The translations under genes were made by a program, and so were the position numbers. Below, in pieces: positions 14,444-22,463 of a stretch of DNA of 64,000 nucleotides (the stretch's first letter is position 1; every line of letters starts with the position of its first letter). The notes beneath the pieces are model-generated. The model did not search any database, was not told the origin of the DNA, and worked only from the letters and a program-made list of their open reading frames with translations. Source of the stretch: Paenibacillus sp. E222 (GTDB taxonomy: Bacteria > Bacillota > Bacilli > Paenibacillales > Paenibacillaceae). The DNA lies in contig NZ_CP058552.1 of assembly GCF_013401555.1 (NCBI RefSeq), positions 3,534,001 through 3,598,000 of the forward strand, written 5' to 3'.

Positions 14444-15004
14444 ATGAAAAAGTATGCAATGATATTGCTGACTACGGTGATCACGGGCAGTCTGATGTTA
14501 AGTGGATGTGGCAAGAATGCTGGGCAGGATAATAGCAGTAGTGACAGTCATGCAATGAGTACAGGAATGATGCACCACTCGGATTCGGGAGAATTACCGG
14601 AAGGGCTGCAGGAAAAGAAAAATCCTACATATCCAGTGGGCAGCCAGGCCGTGATGAGTACGGACCATATGGCTGGAATGAAGGGTGCAGAAGCGACCAT
14701 TGTGGGGGCCTATGAGACGACAGCGTATGCAGTCTCGTACACACCCACCACAGGGGGAGACATTGTGAAAAATCATAAATGGGTGATCCAAGAGGAAATT
14801 CAGGACCATACGGATCAACCGTATGCAGCAGGAGCAGAGGTTGTGCTGAATGCTGATCACATGTCTGGAATGAAAGGTGCCAAGGCAACGATTGACTCTG
14901 CTGAGCAAACGACGGTATACATGGTTGATTATAACCCGACCACAGGCGGAGATCCGGTGAAGAATCATAAATGGGTCACGGAAGAAGAATTGTCTATTCA
15001 ATAA
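14444..15004 (+). CDS. YdhK-family lipoprotein with two DUF1541 repeats
   Basis: 186 residues, start at 14444 after AAAGGAGTG. Lipobox LSGC places the lipidated Cys at residue 22. A His/Met-rich linker (SHAMSTGMMHHSDSG) precedes two tandem ~60-residue DUF1541 repeats, each with the pattern V(M/L)(S/N).DHM(A/S)GMKGA.ATI....TT.Y.V.Y.PTTGGD.VKNHKWV.EE. The repeated His and Met residues suggest metal binding, and the CsoR-type operator in its promoter suggests copper. B. subtilis YdhK has the same architecture. It should be membrane-anchored on the outer surface. No copper ATPase or chaperone gene is adjacent. Confidence 0.9.
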   Translation: MKKYAMILLTTVITGSLMLSGCGKNAGQDNSSSDSHAMSTGMMHHSDSGELPEGLQEKKNPTYPVGSQAVMSTDHMAGMKGAEATIVGAYETTAYAVSYTPTTGGDIVKNHKWVIQEEIQDHTDQPYAAGAEVVLNADHMSGMKGAKATIDSAEQTTVYMVDYNPTTGGDPVKNHKWVTEEELSIQ

Positions 15005-15090
15005 TATATTTTAATGAATAAACAAATTTTCACTCAATTATGGGTTATACTGGAACTATAAGATTAAAGTTGCTGGAAAGGGGAATGTAT

Positions 15091-15270
15091 ATGATGGACT
15101 TTAGCAAGCCGCCCCATGCTTCGGAATCACATACACACAAACAGCGCCATGAAGAAAATGAACAACAGCTTTTAGCCGGAGGAAAAAGCATTTGGTGGGA
15201 AATCAGCAACTGGCTCATTCTCGCTGGGATACTTGCGGTGATCTTCGTATTGTTTAAGTTCGTTTTCTAG
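15091..15270 (+). CDS. Small single-pass membrane protein with His-rich N-terminus
   Basis: 59 residues from ATG 15091 (AAAGGGG at 15077-15083); ATGs at 15085 and 15094 are alternatives. The N-terminal half is polar and His-rich (HASESHTHKQRHEEN), and the C-terminal half is a membrane helix ISNWLILAGILAVIFVLFKF. It lies 86 bases after the YdhK-like gene in the same direction without an intervening terminator, so it may be part of a copper-responsive unit. Function unknown. Confidence 0.6.
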   Translation: MMDFSKPPHASESHTHKQRHEENEQQLLAGGKSIWWEISNWLILAGILAVIFVLFKFVF

Positions 15271-15298
15271 AAAAGATTAAACATTAAAACTTTGGATA

Positions 15299-15328
15299 AG
15301 GGCCATATTACATGGGCTCTTTTTTTTA
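15299..15328 (+). terminator. Rho-independent terminator
   Basis: AGGGCCAT/ATGGGCTCT stem with a bulge and eight T. It stands just upstream of the truncated TetR frame. Confidence 0.7.
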
Positions 15329-15362
15329 CGCTCGTACATATAAATCATCAACCGAATAACAA

Positions 15363-15854
15363 ATGACAAAAATAAATATTTGTCACGAAAGCAAGAAAGA
15401 ATTACTTGAAGGCGTGACTGCACAATGGCTTGAAGATGAGATTATCGCGCCTTGGACGGCAATAACTAAGGATCAGAGTTATAACAGAGAGGGCACACGT
15501 CATCTAAAAGTATATATAGAAGCATTAATCGCTCGTAAACGTCATTATGCCGAATCCGATGCAGAGTTGTTTGAGATGTACGCACGGGTAACCCAGGAAT
15601 CAGCAGATATTATCAATAAACATGTGCAGCATCTGGTGCGTCATTTGAGTGAGATCATCCAGCAGGAGAACCCATTCCAATTCAACAACCCAGATGTGCT
15701 TGCTGCGGCGATTCTTCAAGCTACCGCTCGTTTTCATCATCCGGCACACGTCTACGAATGGCAAAGCCCTGCAATTGATGCGGAATTTGAGCAGGTGTGG
15801 TTGTTGATCGAAAAGGGATTATTACATTTGGAACAAGAGAGGGAGTCATCGTAA
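15363..15854 (+). pseudogene. TetR-family regulator missing its DNA-binding domain
   Basis: The 163-residue frame starts within what should be the end of the TetR helix-turn-helix: ESKKELLEGVTAQWLEDEI matches the YFKSKEELL..V segment that normally lies near residue 45. The remainder (long helices, RHYAESDAELFEMYARVTQESADIINKHV, QATARFHHPAHVYEW) is a complete ligand-binding domain. The ~45-residue N-terminal DNA-binding domain is absent. No ribosome binding site precedes the ATG, and a terminator lies only 34 bases upstream. It appears decapitated by deletion. It abuts the frameshifted SDR gene, the kind of target it would once have regulated. Confidence 0.7.
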
Positions 15855-16594
15855 ATGAAAAAGCTAACAGGTAAAGTGGCCATTGTAACTGGCTCATCCC
15901 GGGGATTGGACGTGCTATTGCAGAGCAACTCGCTGAATTGGGCGCAGATGTCGTCATTAACTATGCGAGCAGTCCCGATAAAGCAGAACAGGTGGCAGAT
16001 ATTGCTCGTCAAAAAGGAGTGCGTGCCATTACCGTTCAGGCTGACCTTGCTCGGAAGGAAGATGTGGAGCGTTTATTTTCCGAGACGATTAGCCAGCTTG
16101 GAAAAGTTGATATTCTGATCAACAATGCAGGCATCATGAAAACGACGCCTCTGGCAGATGTGACTGAGGAAGAATTCGATCAGCAGTTTGCCATCAATGT
16201 TAAAGGTACATTTTTTGCTTGTCAGCAAGCATTGAAACACATGGAGGATCAGGGCCGAATCGTTAACTTCTCCACTTCCGTAAACGGACAGATGTTTCCG
16301 GGATACAGCGTGTACGCAGGTACCAAAGGTGCAGTTGAACAGATTACTCGTCAGCTCGCGAAGGAATTTGGCTCCAAACAAATCACCATTAATGCCGTTG
16401 CACCAGGTCCGGTGAATACCGAATTGTTTTCAGTCGGAAAGACGGAGCAACAGCTCGAAGGGCTGCGTAAAATGAATGCATTTGGTCGTCTGGGTGAGCC
16501 AGAGGACATTGCCAATGTGATCTCTTTCCTTGTCAGTGCAGAGTCGCAATGGGTCACAGGACAGACGCTGCGTGCAAACGGTGGCTTCATTTAA
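15855..16594 (+). pseudogene. SDR-family oxidoreductase broken by a one-base frameshift
   Basis: The first codons give MKKLTGKVAIVTGSSRG, the Rossmann TGxxxGIG start, but the frame then fails at the CCCGGGG run (15898-15904). Restoring one base gives IGRAIAEQLAELGADVVINYASS, and the rest runs open to 16594 with NNAG (NILINNAGIMKTT), catalytic Ser (FSTSVNG), Y-x-x-x-K (YAGTKGAVEQ) and the C-terminal LRANGGFI. The intact protein would be about 246 residues. Either a real single-base deletion or a base-calling error in the C/G homopolymer. The TetR remnant directly upstream is damaged as well, which favours real decay. Confidence 0.8.
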
Positions 16595-16694
16595 TTATAT
16601 CATGCACGAAGTTTACTCTTTTTGACACACAACCGGGCGAATCCCCATATGATGCATTACATCAGCAAGTAATTGGGGAAATGGGGAATCCGGG

Positions 16695-16892
16695 ATGGCA
16701 AAAGCAAAGGGAAAAAAGGCTCCCGTGTTAAAGAGTGACAAACTTCGTGTATCCATGAAGTTGGTTACTTCGGATGTATGTGAGCGCTGCAAGACCCCCT
16801 GTACACGAGGAATGGATTATGCAGCACGGATGCGAACCGATGGAGCTGTAGGCAAGGGCGTACCTTGTATATTGACTCGTCATACCTCGTAG
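16695..16892 (+). CDS. Small four-cysteine protein, unknown
   Basis: 65 residues, Lys-rich at the N-terminus (MAKAKGKKAPVLKSDKLRV). Four cysteines, C29, C32, C36 and C58, in CERCKTPC and GVPC contexts could bind zinc. The ATG is preceded by GGGGAATCCGGG, an acceptable ribosome binding site. A terminator lies downstream at 16961-16992. No family is recognised. Confidence 0.6.
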   Translation: MAKAKGKKAPVLKSDKLRVSMKLVTSDVCERCKTPCTRGMDYAARMRTDGAVGKGVPCILTRHTS

Positions 16893-16960
16893 TCAGCAGC
16901 ATAATAAAATTGATCCACAAGAAATTCGCATAATTACGCATTGCCAATAACTATACTATA

Positions 16961-16992
16961 GGGGCGTCCTTTAACAGGGTACGCCTCTTTTT
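16961..16992 (+). terminator. Rho-independent terminator
   Basis: GGGGCGTCCT..AGGGTACGCCTC stem followed by TTTTTG. Confidence 0.75.
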
Positions 16993-17120
16993 GATCGTTC
17001 CAAGGGGTGGAAAATATTCTGGATAAAAAATGAAAAATGATGAAAAACAGCGCAACTTTGTGGATGAGTCTGCAGTATAAATGTACAACAGCTAGCAGCA
17101 GGGGAGGGAATATTGACGGA

Positions 17121-17675
17121 ATGAAATGGAAAAGAATTTTGCTGTGTGTCACGGTATTCTCCTTGCTCGGCGGGTCTTTATTGTTTGCAGATTCAGTGAA
17201 CGAGAAGATTCGGGTTCTCATAAACGGCAAGGAAGCAGCTGACGGTGGTTATCTGATTGACGGAACGACCTATGTACCTGTAAGGGAAGCGGGCGGAATC
17301 GCCAGATGGGATAGCACAAACAAGAGAGTAACGGTTATCAAACCGAATGTACATATTTTTCTCTTCAAGGGAGATACCGTGTTTGGCAACGTGAACGTGG
17401 GTAAGTTGAAATTTAATGTGTTCTCACAAGTCGATAGTTTGACAACGGATATAGCTGCTGTAAAGGTGACGATTACCAACCCAAGTGGTGAGGTTAAGGA
17501 TATTCAATCCCAGGAGCTTAAGACACAGAAGGATAACTTCTGGTTCCGAACGTACGATTTTACGTATGATTTTAGCCGGGCTGGTAAGTACCAAATCGGT
17601 TTTTATATTAAAGAAAATGCAAACAGTGGTTATGTGCTGGCAGCCGAGAAAATCATTACCGCGCTGAACGATTGA
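17121..17675 (+). CDS. Exported protein with copper-amine-oxidase-type N-terminal domain
   Basis: 184 residues from ATG 17121 (GGGAGGG 12 bases upstream, somewhat far). A signal peptide (MKWKRILLCVTVFSLLGGSLLFA) is followed by IRVLINGKEAADGGYLIDGTTYVPVREAGGIARWDSTNKRVTVI, the 'copper amine oxidase N-terminal' stalk module that Paenibacillus uses widely on secreted and cell-surface proteins; no oxidase domain is present. The C-terminal ~110 residues are beta-rich (VKVTITNPSGEVKDIQ, FSRAGKYQIGFYI), resembling an Ig-like domain. It is probably secreted or wall-associated. Function unknown. Confidence 0.78.
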   Translation: MKWKRILLCVTVFSLLGGSLLFADSVNEKIRVLINGKEAADGGYLIDGTTYVPVREAGGIARWDSTNKRVTVIKPNVHIFLFKGDTVFGNVNVGKLKFNVFSQVDSLTTDIAAVKVTITNPSGEVKDIQSQELKTQKDNFWFRTYDFTYDFSRAGKYQIGFYIKENANSGYVLAAEKIITALND

Positions 17676-17772
17676 AGCAAAAATAACCTTGTCGGTTAAA
17701 TTGACCTGAACCATTGAACATGTTACGATATGCAAGGTTACACAATTTCTATTTATAAAGCGAGGTATATCA

Positions 17773-18090
17773 ATGAGCGATCACACACATGAACACGGCG
17801 ATGCCTGCGGATGCGGTCAAGACCACGACCACGACCACGAGCATGAAGAAGTTCTTCTGACACTGACAGACGAGAACGGAAATGACGTGGAAATGGTTTT
17901 GGTGGAGACGTTTGACGTGGAGAAGCATGTTTATGCGCTCCTGCTGGAACGTAACAATCCTGAAGCTGACGGCATCATTCTGCGTATGGAAGAAGAAGAC
18001 GAGGAAATGGTGCTCTACAATATTGAAGACGAAGAAGAGTGGACCCGTGTTGAAGCGGCGTACAACGAACTCGTTGCAAGCCAAGAATAG
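17773..18090 (+). CDS. DUF1292 (YrzB-like) acidic protein with His-rich N-terminus
   Basis: 105 residues. The DUF1292 core is TLTDENGNDVEMVLVETFDVEKHVYALLLERNNPEADGIILRMEEEDEEMVLYNIEDEEEWTRVEAAY, seen in B. subtilis YrzB, which is normally encoded in the yrrL-yrzB cluster. The first 30 residues add a His/Asp-rich metal-binding-like stretch (HTHEHGDACGCGQDHDHDHEHE) with a CGC. It is very acidic overall. The start ATG follows GCGAGGTAT. It is monocistronic, with a terminator at 18113-18143. Confidence 0.88.
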   Translation: MSDHTHEHGDACGCGQDHDHDHEHEEVLLTLTDENGNDVEMVLVETFDVEKHVYALLLERNNPEADGIILRMEEEDEEMVLYNIEDEEEWTRVEAAYNELVASQE

Positions 18091-18112
18091 TCATCCTTTT
18101 GGAATAAAGCAA

Positions 18113-18143
18113 GAAGGCTCCTTGATCACAGGGGGCCTTTTGT
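18113..18143 (+). terminator. Rho-independent terminator
   Basis: AAGGCTCC..GGGGGCCTTTT hairpin 22 bases after the DUF1292 stop. Confidence 0.8.
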
Positions 18144-18261
18144 TTGCTTTTTATTAGGTGTATCTGCTGTTTTTTCTTGTCATAGGGACAGTGAAATAGG
18201 TGGGAAAATGCAAACGATACAGCGATCATAAGCCCAAGGCAGGACAAGTATGGGTGGAGAA

Positions 18262-18294
18262 AAAATAAAAAGGCCAAGCATCCCGCTTGGCCTT
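18262..18294 (-). terminator. Terminator of the decarboxylase gene (minus strand)
   Basis: AAGGCCAAGC-GGGATG-CTTGGCCTT on the minus strand followed by TTTATTTTTTC. Confidence 0.88.
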
Positions 18295-18328
18295 AGAGAT
18301 CGATCAACCTCATTTAGAGGTGGCTGTT

Positions 18329-19816
18329 CTAGAAAATTGCATCTGCTTCTACGATGACTTTTACGTTAGTTACGCTACGGTCTTCAGGTCCTTTTACAGG
18401 CAAACCAACTTCAACATGATCAATGATGTAGTCGATGTTTTCCTGAGTGATAACCTCACCTGGAAGCAGAATCGGAATTCCTGGCGGATAAACGTAGATG
18501 AATTCCGAAATAATCCGGCCCGCGGATTCCTTGAAAGGAATGACTTCGGTATCACCATAGAACGCATCACGTGGAGTCAGCATCAGCTGTGGCACATCTG
18601 GAACCTTGACCACCAACTCATGAGCTGGATTCACTTGATAATACGTACGGGATAGATCTTGCAGGGCGCTCAGCAAGATTTCTACCGAATCATCCGTATC
18701 TCCCGGCGTGATGAGGCAAAGAATATTATACATATCACTGAGCTCCACCTCGATTTTGTAATGCTCACGTAGCCAGTTCTCTGTTTCGTAGCCTGTAATT
18801 CCAAGGTGGCGAACATGAACAGTTACTTTGGTTGGGTCGTAATTAAAGGTAGCCTCTGTGCCCAGGAGCTCTCTGCCGAAGCAATACAGACCGTCCATAT
18901 CATTAATGGAGCGTCTTGCAAACTCAGCCAGATCAATAGCTTTCTGTGCCATCTGATGGCCATTCAGAGCCAGATTACGTCTCGACGTGTCGAGCGAAGC
19001 CAGCAGGATGTAAGAAGTCGACGTCGAAGTCAACATACTCAAAATGGTTTGTACACGTTGCGGATTGACATATCCATTCTTCGTGTTCAGGTTAAGTACA
19101 GAACTCTGAGTCATGGATCCACCCAGCTTGTGTACACTTGTTGCAGCCATATCAGCCCCGGCGGCCATAGCTGAGAGTGGCAGATCTTCATGGAAATGAA
19201 TGAGTACGCCATGCGCTTCATCCACAAGTACTGGGACTTGATAGCTATGCGCCAGTTCAACAATTTCTTTCAGATCGGTACATACGCCGAAGTACGTTGG
19301 GTTAATGACGAGCAGTGCCTTGGCATCAGGATGACGCTCAAGAGCACGTCGGATCGCGCCCGTAGTGACACCGTGATCGATCCCTAGATTGGCATCCTGC
19401 GCAGGAGAGACGAACACAGGTTTCGCTCCTGAGAAAATGATGGCAGACATGACCGACTTATGCACATTACGGGGCACAATAATCTTGTCACCCGGCTCAC
19501 ATACGGACAAAATCATGGTCATGATGGCACTGCTTGTGCCTTGCACACTAAAATAGGTATAATCGGCTCCGAAGGCATCGGCTGCCAGAATCTGCGCTTC
19601 CTCAATGACACCGGTTGGCTGATGCAAATCATCTAGCGGTGCGATGTTAATCAAATCTATGGAGAGGGCATTATCGCCGATAAATTCACGAAATTCGGTA
19701 TCCGTTCCCAATCCTTTTTTATGTCCCGGAATATGAAATTGCACCGGATTGAGTGCCGCGTGATTTTTTAAAGCGGTAAACAGCGGCGTACGGCGGTGAT
19801 CCATCAGTGCTGTCAC
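18329..19816 (-). CDS. PLP-dependent Orn/Lys/Arg decarboxylase
   Basis: 495-residue fold-type I decarboxylase that removes CO2 from a basic amino acid to give a polyamine precursor (cadaverine, agmatine or putrescine; which one cannot be decided). The N-terminus has FHIPGHKKG (28-35). The central PLP domain shows GTSSAIMT (93-100), DEAHG with D199 binding the pyridine nitrogen, and the Schiff-base lysine in ATSVHKLGGSMTQ (K230). The length is that of the short B. subtilis SpeA/YaaO type without a wing domain. The GTG at 19816 has AGGAAAGG just upstream; ATG 19804 is an alternative. The ~150-base leader is structured (see 19847-19934). Confidence 0.92.
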   Translation of the reverse strand: MTALMDHRRTPLFTALKNHAALNPVQFHIPGHKKGLGTDTEFREFIGDNALSIDLINIAPLDDLHQPTGVIEEAQILAADAFGADYTYFSVQGTSSAIMTMILSVCEPGDKIIVPRNVHKSVMSAIIFSGAKPVFVSPAQDANLGIDHGVTTGAIRRALERHPDAKALLVINPTYFGVCTDLKEIVELAHSYQVPVLVDEAHGVLIHFHEDLPLSAMAAGADMAATSVHKLGGSMTQSSVLNLNTKNGYVNPQRVQTILSMLTSTSTSYILLASLDTSRRNLALNGHQMAQKAIDLAEFARRSINDMDGLYCFGRELLGTEATFNYDPTKVTVHVRHLGITGYETENWLREHYKIEVELSDMYNILCLITPGDTDDSVEILLSALQDLSRTYYQVNPAHELVVKVPDVPQLMLTPRDAFYGDTEVIPFKESAGRIISEFIYVYPPGIPILLPGEVITQENIDYIIDHVEVGLPVKGPEDRSVTNVKVIVEADAIF

Positions 19817-19842
19817 AACCTTTCCTAATTATAATTTGTAAG

Positions 19843-19860
19843 AAAAACGTCTTTCGACGT
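19843..19860 (-). terminator. Small intrinsic-terminator-like hairpin inside the decarboxylase leader
   Basis: On the minus strand ACGTC-GAAA-GACGT is followed by TTTTC, only about 27 bases before the start codon and about 100 bases downstream of the promoter. The position suggests attenuation rather than end-of-gene termination. Two more hairpins precede it, at 19879-19891 and 19920-19934. Confidence 0.5.
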
Positions 19861-19966
19861 AAATTCTATGAAGACAGACCGCATATAGCGGATGTTATTC
19901 TTGCGATCACGGATTTAAGTTCAGCTTCGCTGAAAACTTATCATATTGTAATCTCAAACAAATTTG

Positions 19967-19994
19967 AGTATAGCAAATTAAGAACCGAATGCAA
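19967..19994 (-). promoter_or_regulatory. Promoter of the decarboxylase gene
   Basis: On the minus strand TTGCAT (19989-19994) and TATACT (19967-19972) with a 16-base spacer, giving a leader of about 150 bases. Confidence 0.6.
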
Positions 19995-20099
19995 GCAGTA
20001 TTGCTTGACAATTTTTCGAATTGCTGAGATTTGGACACATCCCCGAGGGTTACAGTAAGGATAGGAGATGGGCAAGCGAGCATCGAAAGGGGAAAAAGA

Positions 20100-21392
20100 A
20101 TGCAAACCAATACAAAACCAGCCAAAATCTTGCGATCACCTTTTTTTATCGCCATGTGGCTAACGCTTTTTCTAGTTGAAATCATTAAGGGTGCCCTGCT
20201 GGTCGCTATTTTGCCCGTGTATATGGACAATATTCTGGGCTTGTCCGCTGGCGTGATTGGTGTGGCCTTTGCCCTTCAATATTTGGGAGATAATCTGTTC
20301 CGGGCTCCCTCTGGCTGGGCTGCAGAACGGATTGGGTTCCGCGCGACAATGGTGACGGCCCTAATTTGTACATTAGTTGCTGTAATCATGATTATATTCT
20401 TCAAAAGTGCATTTGGACTTGCCATGGCTTGTCTCATTCTTGGAATTGGTACGTCACCCCTTTGGCCTTGCGCCATGACAGGCGTGACCGCGATGTCGGG
20501 GCCGCAGAACAAAAACGGTACAGCCATGGGCGCGCTGGAGATGGCGGCTCTTGGGGGCACTGGACTTGGGCCGATCGGCATGAACTGGCTGCTGGAGCGG
20601 ACGCATCACGATTACCGCACCATTTTCCTGGTGTTGATGGGTGTTGCAATCCTGGTTATTCTGGTCGCCTTAGTTCTACCCGGACGTGTCGTTGTTGAGG
20701 GAGAGCATGCGCAAAGTGAGACCAGCCGGGCAGATATGAAATATCCGGCTAAACCGAATATTCTTACGCCTTTCATCCGACTCAAAAACAGTGTCCAGGG
20801 CACATTGCAGCGGGTACGCAGCACCCTTAATGTGAATCCGCTCGTATATCCTGCACTGTTTATGCAGTCTTTTGTTATTGGCCTGCTCAGTCCCGTGCTT
20901 ACGCTATACACTCGCACAGACCTGCACATCTCGCCCAACCTGTACAGCTTGTTGCTGATAGCCGGTGGTGGCATCACGGTCATTGCACTGCTGCCTGTAG
21001 GGAAAATGGTAGATCGGTTTGGAACGGCACCGTTCCTGAACATCGGTTTTTTGATGGCAGCAGCAAGTCTGTTTGCTTTTTCTTCCATTACGTCCATTCC
21101 TGTTGTGTTCGGCATCGTCATGCTGGTTGGCGTTAGCTATGCGATGATTCTCCCAGCCTGGAATGCGTTTGTAGCCACATTGATTCCCAAAGGAGAACGC
21201 GGAGCGATCTGGGGTTTCTTCTTGACCCTTCAGGGATCAGGCATGGTCGTAGGGCCGATTGTATCCGGTCTGCTGTGGGATCACATTAGTCATCCTGCGC
21301 CATTTATCGGAAGTGCTGTCGTTATGGCTGGACTTGCTGTTGTGCATTATGTGTTATCCCGTAAACCGTATCGTACAGCTCCTGCCAAATGA
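20100..21392 (+). CDS. MFS transporter, drug/metabolite type
   Basis: 430 residues. The start at 20100 has GAAAGGGG 9 bases upstream; the longer frame lacks a signal. About twelve membrane helices in two halves are joined by a long cytoplasmic loop (residues ~190-245). The loop 2-3 signature is visible as GWAAERIGFRATM, and the equivalent in the second half is GKMVDRFGTAPF. The family (YfkF/YttB-like multidrug or sugar exporters) cannot be narrowed further. It is divergent from the decarboxylase, so antiport or export of a decarboxylation product is conceivable but not shown. A terminator follows. Confidence 0.88.
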   Translation: MQTNTKPAKILRSPFFIAMWLTLFLVEIIKGALLVAILPVYMDNILGLSAGVIGVAFALQYLGDNLFRAPSGWAAERIGFRATMVTALICTLVAVIMIIFFKSAFGLAMACLILGIGTSPLWPCAMTGVTAMSGPQNKNGTAMGALEMAALGGTGLGPIGMNWLLERTHHDYRTIFLVLMGVAILVILVALVLPGRVVVEGEHAQSETSRADMKYPAKPNILTPFIRLKNSVQGTLQRVRSTLNVNPLVYPALFMQSFVIGLLSPVLTLYTRTDLHISPNLYSLLLIAGGGITVIALLPVGKMVDRFGTAPFLNIGFLMAAASLFAFSSITSIPVVFGIVMLVGVSYAMILPAWNAFVATLIPKGERGAIWGFFLTLQGSGMVVGPIVSGLLWDHISHPAPFIGSAVVMAGLAVVHYVLSRKPYRTAPAK

Positions 21393-21424
21393 TGCGATTG
21401 AAGTCTGGTAAGGTTGATCTATTA

Positions 21425-21471
21425 AAAAAGGGAGTTCCAACAACCGTACAGGTTGTGGAACTCCCTTTTTG
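21425..21471 (+). terminator. Strong rho-independent terminator
   Basis: GGGAGTTCCAACAACC pairs with GGTTGTGGAACTCCC around GTACA, with T-run and A-run, after the MFS gene. Confidence 0.9.
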
Positions 21472-21693
21472 ATTGCTAAAATGCCTCCATTTCGCGGCCA
21501 TTATATCATGAAAAACGGGAGCTTGCCCCTGTGCATCTGCGGAAAGCTGCGATCCTTCGGATCAATCGGTGAAAAATAGTCAAATAACCAAGTACCCTTA
21601 CATAAAATGAAGTATAAAATAGGGTAAGCCGATTGAGTAGAAGCGATTGAAGAAGATGGCCGGAGCATCTCCGGTACAGATGGAGGGAGTGCC
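21472..21693. other. Intergenic stretch before the next gene, no further gene seen
   Basis: About 220 bases with no open frame carrying a ribosome binding site. A possible promoter lies in the AT-rich part at about 21575-21620. Nothing else is recognised. Confidence 0.5.
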
Positions 21694-22293
21694 GTGAATA
21701 AGAGTTATGAAGTTGAATATTGCAATCTGGAGCTGCGGTTCAACCGTCGGCATATCCAAAATTTGATCAAAGACCTTATTCGTGAGGGGTATTCACTATA
21801 TTGGAGCGAGGACGAATCCTTTTTTATTCTGTCAGTCCGCACCGGACGCAAGCTGGTAAAGCTCCGTTTTCAACAGACGCGCAGCGGGAATTACAAGATG
21901 ACGGGAGATTATATTATCAAGGACGCAAAGCTTGCGGAATGGTTAGAGAAGCTGATTGGGGATACACGCGGGCATGCCGTTGTGAAACGGTTTAAGGATC
22001 AACAGATGACCGTGGAGAATATTTTGTTCGGTGAAGTCATTCGTCTCGTTGAAGTATCCGGGTTCAAACAGCGTGTTATTTTTCAAAAGGAACCTGCGCC
22101 GACGGCGGAAGAGATGGAAGAAATGTTCCTCTCGCGCGAAGGTGAGGAGCGACTCATGCTGCTGCGCATGGAAGTGGATGATGAACTGGAGCGTCTGTAT
22201 GCCGCCATTCAGATGGATAATATCGAAAAAGCAAATGCCTGTCGGAAAGTCTTAAAGCAGTTGTCAGGGCACCTGTTGATGCTGGAAGGCTGA
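21694..22293 (+). CDS. Conserved-looking cytoplasmic protein, unknown function
   Basis: 199 residues, soluble. An N-terminal alpha/beta half (VEYCNLELRFNRRHIQNLIKDLIREGYSLYWSEDESFFIL.. followed by KLVKLRFQQTRSGNYKMTGDYII) is followed by a charged helical C-terminal half (APTAEEMEEMFLSREGEERLMLLRMEVDDELERLYAAIQ) that could form coiled coil. GGAGGGAGTG precedes the start codon. It is co-directional with gndA, with 170 bases between. I do not recognise a family; the balanced composition and codon use indicate a real gene. Confidence 0.7.
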   Translation: MNKSYEVEYCNLELRFNRRHIQNLIKDLIREGYSLYWSEDESFFILSVRTGRKLVKLRFQQTRSGNYKMTGDYIIKDAKLAEWLEKLIGDTRGHAVVKRFKDQQMTVENILFGEVIRLVEVSGFKQRVIFQKEPAPTAEEMEEMFLSREGEERLMLLRMEVDDELERLYAAIQMDNIEKANACRKVLKQLSGHLLMLEG

Positions 22294-22463
22294 CATATAA
22301 CGCTGTATTTATGAAAATACGATGAACACCTCAGGTAATTGGGGTGTTTTATCGCTGTGCGACCATGGTCCGGGGTTCACTTCTATGCGTAAAACCGTTA
22401 AAATGGGGGTATTGTTGAGAATTCATTCAATAAAATTAATTGGAGCAAAGGATGGAGGACCAG

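Noticed and set aside
16549..16731. 60-residue frame overlapping the SDR end and the four-Cys gene
   Set aside because: It lacks a ribosome binding site and covers the end of one gene and the start of another in other frames.
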